In this document: positions 6,688 to 8,277 of the stretch, piece by piece
Layout: each line of letters starts with the position of its first letter
Numbering within the stretch: the stretch's first letter is position 1
Program-made: the position numbers and the translations under genes
The notes under the pieces: model-generated
Database searches by the model: none
What the model saw: only the letters and a program-made list of their open reading frames with translations
What the model was told of the DNA's origin: nothing
Assembly: GCA_035293985.1 (NCBI GenBank)
Contig: DATGLS010000010.1
Location: 1-8,277 of the forward strand
Reading direction: 5' to 3'
Length of the DNA: 8,277 nucleotides
Source: JAVDCA01 sp035293985
GTDB taxonomy: Bacteria; Pseudomonadota; Alphaproteobacteria; Rhizobiales; Xanthobacteraceae

Positions 6688-6911
6688 GGGGAGGGGATCG
6701 ACGGCCTCGTCGACTTGATCGAGACGCGGCTCCCCAAGGCGCGCGTCGTTCTGGCGCTCGACCTCGACCTCGCCGATGGCGCAGGTGCGAGCTGGCTCTA
6801 TCGCAACGTGGAAGTGCTGGACAAGACCGGTCACCGATGAGGGCCGACTCGCCACGACGGTGCGTCGGTTCCGCCGACGTCGCACAGTTGCGCGCGAAGT
6901 TCGAGACGGCG
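6688..6911 (+). pseudogene. Decayed second copy of the 3' end of hflX
   Basis: The translation, pieced over three frames, matches residues of about 374-448 of the intact HflX. Frame one (6688-6828) gives GEGIDGLVDLIETRL, then ALDLDLADGAGASWLYR and NVEVLDKT; 33 of 48 residues equal the intact protein. A shift of one base near 6829 leads to VTDEGRLATTVR (6830-6862), and a second shift near 6863 to VGSADVAQLRAKFETA (6864-6911), matching the HflX end VDPANAGLVRARFKSA. The first frame stops at TGA 6838-6840. No GTP-binding motif or start is preserved upstream, so this is a non-functional tail fragment. A third indel around 6688 may hide a few more upstream residues (weak). It lies about 1.15 kb after the matching part of hflX, same orientation, with the substrate-binding gene between. 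Divergence implies an old duplication or a tail from a related but different hflX. Confidence 0.85.
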
Positions 6912-7137
6912 AAAGCGAATCTCGATCAGGCATCCGCGGTCACGGAACCTTCGTGCGATCTGAAACTCGCGTGTGACATCGGCGCCACACGCGACGCCAA
7001 ATCACTTGCGATCCGAATGGTAAAACGCAGCGCGCCGGATGCGCTCGCGCGAGCCGTCGTTTAGCGTGCCACAAGGGCAACAGCTTGCCACGCGTGATGG
7101 GACGTACGTGCGGCGGCCGGGTCACGGGTGGGAAATT
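6912..7137. other. Stretch without a recognisable gene
   Basis: Between the hflX remnant and the repeat-protein gene I find no convincing coding region. A frame running through 7064 is only the continuation of the third frame of the remnant and resembles nothing I know. The stretch holds a perfect 9-bp inverted repeat (6967-6993 area) and a 12-base palindrome GCTCGCGCGAGC (7043-7054). TTGCGA at 7006 looks like a -35 element but no -10 partner stands at the right distance. The promoter of the downstream gene should lie here but I cannot identify it. Confidence 0.5.
6967..6994. repeat. Perfect 9-bp inverted repeat
   Basis: TCGCGTGTG (6967-6975) and CACACGCGA (6986-6994) are exact inverted copies around a 10-base loop. 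There is no T-run, so it is not a typical terminator. It could be an operator half-site pair or a leftover end of the hflX-tail segment; nothing in the sequence decides. Confidence 0.5.
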
Positions 7138-8277
7138 GTGACGAGGGTGGTGGGACGTTCGATTGGTCGCGGCGGTGCAGGGCGTGACCGGTTAACCTTC
7201 CTTTTAGCGTCGAGCTCGCTTGCCGCCTTACTGGTCGGCGGCGGTGCGCCATCGGCCTTCGCGGCCTGCGCGGTCACGCAAAGCGGCGGGACGGTCGCCA
7301 CCGTGAGCAATTCGTCGCCCGCCGGCAATTGCATTCTTGTCAACAACAATGCGCTGGTCACCGGCAACGTCGTCAATTCGGGCGTGCTGACGGCCGCAGG
7401 CCCCGCTGCACCGAGCACCACCGGCATCACCATCAACAACAGCACGGTCAACGGCGCGGTCACCAACAGCGGCACCATCAACGCCTCGGTCGATGGAATT
7501 GCCATCGTCAACAACGCGACGGTCCTTGGTGGAATCGCCAGCAGCGCGACGATCTCGGCGGGAAGCGCCGGCATCCTGGTCGGCGGCAGTCTCAGCAGCA
7601 CCAGCGGCGGCGTGTCCGTGATCGTATCGACTTTCGCGGGCGGCATCACCAATGCGGGCACGATTTCCGGGGCCGGCGCCGGCATCCTGGTCGGCGGCAA
7701 TCCCAGCGCCATCGCCGCCTTCAGTTCCACTGCCAGCAGTGCATCGACCATTTCGAACTTTGCGGGCGGCATCACCAATTCGGGCACGATTTCGGTGGGC
7801 GGCGCCGGCATCCAGGTCGGCGGCAACCCGAACGTCGGCGGCTCCACTTTCAATACCGCATCGGTCGCGATCTCGACCTTCGCCGGCGGCATTACCAACC
7901 TGGGCACGATCCAGGCCGGCGGCGTCGGCATTCTGGTCGGCGGCACGGCAAGCGCCGGCGGCAACTCGCTGAACAGCTCATCCGTGACAGTCGTGACGTT
8001 TGGCGGCGGCATCAGCAATCACGGGACGATCTCGGCGGGTGGCGCCGGCATCCTGGTCGGCGGCGACACCGCAATGGGTGGGGGCATTCACAACCAGGCA
8101 CCGGTGACGATCGCGACCTTCAGCGGCGGCGCAACCAATGCGGTAGCGTCAGGAGAGCAGGAAAGGAGGATGGTCGTCAAACGAGCTGAAACCTTTCGTA
8201 GCGATCCAGAGGGTTCGACTCCCTCCCGACAAAGGCGAGCCAGCCGGTCGGAAGCGAGCCTTGCACGTGTGCGGCAA
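7138..8277 (+). CDS. Exported 40-residue-repeat protein, autotransporter-passenger-like, 3' end open
   Basis: Probable secreted or surface protein; I do not recognise a named gene. The frame has no stop codon from 7024 to the window end. From GTG 7138 (GGGTGGGA just upstream) a signal peptide is seen: Arg-rich n-region, hydrophobic FLLASSSLAALLVGGG, cleavage expected at AFA|AC after residue 42. The start is uncertain: GTG 7147, GTG 7150 or ATG 7039 are also possible. The mature part begins CAVTQSGGTVATV, then units of about 40 residues with the core TFAGGITNSGTISAGGAGILVGG. Gly/Thr/Asn/Ser-rich units with GxITNxGTI are typical of right-handed beta-helix passengers of type V autotransporters in alphaproteobacteria. 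No beta-barrel domain is within the window, so surface export is unproven. After about residue 335 the repeats stop and the reading becomes Arg/Ser-rich and charged (RRASRSEASLARVRQ), probably not native passenger. Confidence 0.75.
   Translation, partial: MTRVVGRSIGRGGAGRDRLTFLLASSSLAALLVGGGAPSAFAACAVTQSGGTVATVSNSSPAGNCILVNNNALVTGNVVNSGVLTAAGPAAPSTTGITINNSTVNGAVTNSGTINASVDGIAIVNNATVLGGIASSATISAGSAGILVGGSLSSTSGGVSVIVSTFAGGITNAGTISGAGAGILVGGNPSAIAAFSSTASSASTISNFAGGITNSGTISVGGAGIQVGGNPNVGGSTFNTASVAISTFAGGITNLGTIQAGGVGILVGGTASAGGNSLNSSSVTVVTFGGGISNHGTISAGGAGILVGGDTAMGGGIHNQAPVTIATFSGGATNAVASGEQERRMVVKRAETFRSDPEGSTPSRQRRASRSEASLARVRQ
7633..8143 (+). repeat. Tandem repeats of about 120 bases in the passenger gene
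   Basis: Units aligned on the codon for Phe in the (F)xGGIxN core start at 7633, 7759, 7879, 7999 and 8119, i.e. spacings of 126, 120, 120 and 120 bases (42, 40, 40 and 40 residues). Each unit reads GGIxNxGTI, then GGxGIxVGG, then a variable Ser/Thr/Asn-rich segment. Two weaker, older-looking units precede (VTNSGTINASVDGI at about 7459 and GGIASSATISAGSAGILVGG from 7528). The fifth strong unit breaks off after GGATNA. Nucleotide identity is highest in the core, as in protein-level repeats under selection for a beta-helix. Confidence 0.88.
8144..8277. other. Tail of different character after the repeat array; possible junction
   Basis: From about 8144 the sequence no longer follows the 120-base unit: the expected GGCACGATTTC-type continuation is replaced by TAGCGTCAGGAGAGCAGGAA. 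The predicted peptide turns from Gly/Thr-rich to Arg/Glu/Ser-rich. The stretch holds AGGAGG directly abutting an ATG (8164-8172), a T-arm-like hairpin, two copies of GCGAGCC (about 8235 and 8254), and ends in GTGTGCGGCAA. These fit the edge of an inserted mobile element, such as a group II intron or IS, better than native coding sequence, but nothing identifies which. Confidence 0.4.
8209..8225 (+). other. tRNA T-arm look-alike hairpin
   Basis: GAGGG-TTCGACT-CCCTC has exactly the geometry of a tRNA T-arm: 5-bp stem, 7-base loop, TTC at loop positions 1-3, a purine then A, and the closing G-C pair. No matching acceptor strand (TTGTCGG) or anticodon arm is found upstream and no CCA follows, so it is not an intact tRNA gene. 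It could be a remnant left by integration at a tRNA or tmRNA 3' end, part of a structured intron RNA, or chance. Confidence 0.5.

Noticed and set aside
6675..7064. 129-codon forward frame downstream of the substrate-binding gene
   Set aside because: Only its middle (VGSADVAQLRAKFETA) is meaningful, as the third-frame piece of the hflX remnant; the rest is unlike any protein I know.
7122..8018. 298-codon reverse-strand frame rich in Pro/Leu/Val
   Set aside because: Its apparent repeats (LPPTRMPAPPxEIVP) are the mirror of the passenger repeats. The plus frame has a signal peptide and the GGITNxGTI core.
7459..8143. CRISPR-like array suggested by regular repeats
   Set aside because: The period is 120-126 bases, the repeats are imperfect and in frame, and the variation follows codons. 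This is a protein repeat.
8164..8172. AGGAGG followed by ATG as a new gene start
   Set aside because: The ribosome site directly abuts the ATG with no spacer, and the frame runs off the window within 36 codons without recognisable content.
7329..8189. 286-codon forward frame rich in Gln/Arg/His
   Set aside because: Frame-shifted reading of the same repeat array; the correct frame is offset and open to the window end.
8144..8233. Intact tRNA gene ending at the T-arm-like hairpin
   Set aside because: No acceptor 5' strand pairs with the bases after the hairpin, no anticodon arm fits the spacing, and no CCA follows.

Overview
The window is GC-rich, densely packed and reads almost entirely left to right. 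The gene order ntrY-ntrX-D-amino-acid aminotransferase-hfq-hflX, the Hfq sequence type (RKAK rim, YKHA Sm2 motif) and a genome-type palindrome seen in Bradyrhizobium/Rhodopseudomonas-like bacteria point to an alphaproteobacterium of the order Hyphomicrobiales (Rhizobiales). The genus cannot be fixed from the sequence alone.

Core part (1-5774): the 3' two thirds of ntrY (membrane sensor kinase) are followed 2 bases later by ntrX (AAA+ response regulator without a GAFTGA loop). A 36+36-base inverted repeat fills the gap to a class IV D-amino-acid aminotransferase gene. A 188-base leader with hairpins and a possible promoter precedes hfq, and the GTPase gene hflX starts at the first base after the hfq stop codon. 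This is a nitrogen/redox signalling pair next to an RNA-chaperone/ribosome-rescue pair, probably with an internal promoter before hfq.

Accessory part (5775-8277): a secreted, ModA-like substrate-binding protein gene with no transporter partners comes first. It is followed by a frameshifted second copy of the 3' end of hflX (6688-6911), so the substrate-binding gene is bracketed by the real hflX and a decayed hflX tail. About 225 bases without a convincing gene follow. Then comes an exported, glycine/threonine-rich protein with repeats of about 40 residues, of the kind found in autotransporter passenger domains. It stays open to the window end and has no stop codon inside the window.

The repeat pattern of that last gene stops abruptly near 8143. 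The remaining 134 bases have a different character and hold a perfect tRNA T-arm look-alike (8209-8225), which suggests a junction with foreign or rearranged DNA. I see no CRISPR array, intact tRNA or rRNA gene, or transposase. No complete new multi-gene system is visible. The most unusual parts are the hflX tail remnant, the repeat protein and its broken end.
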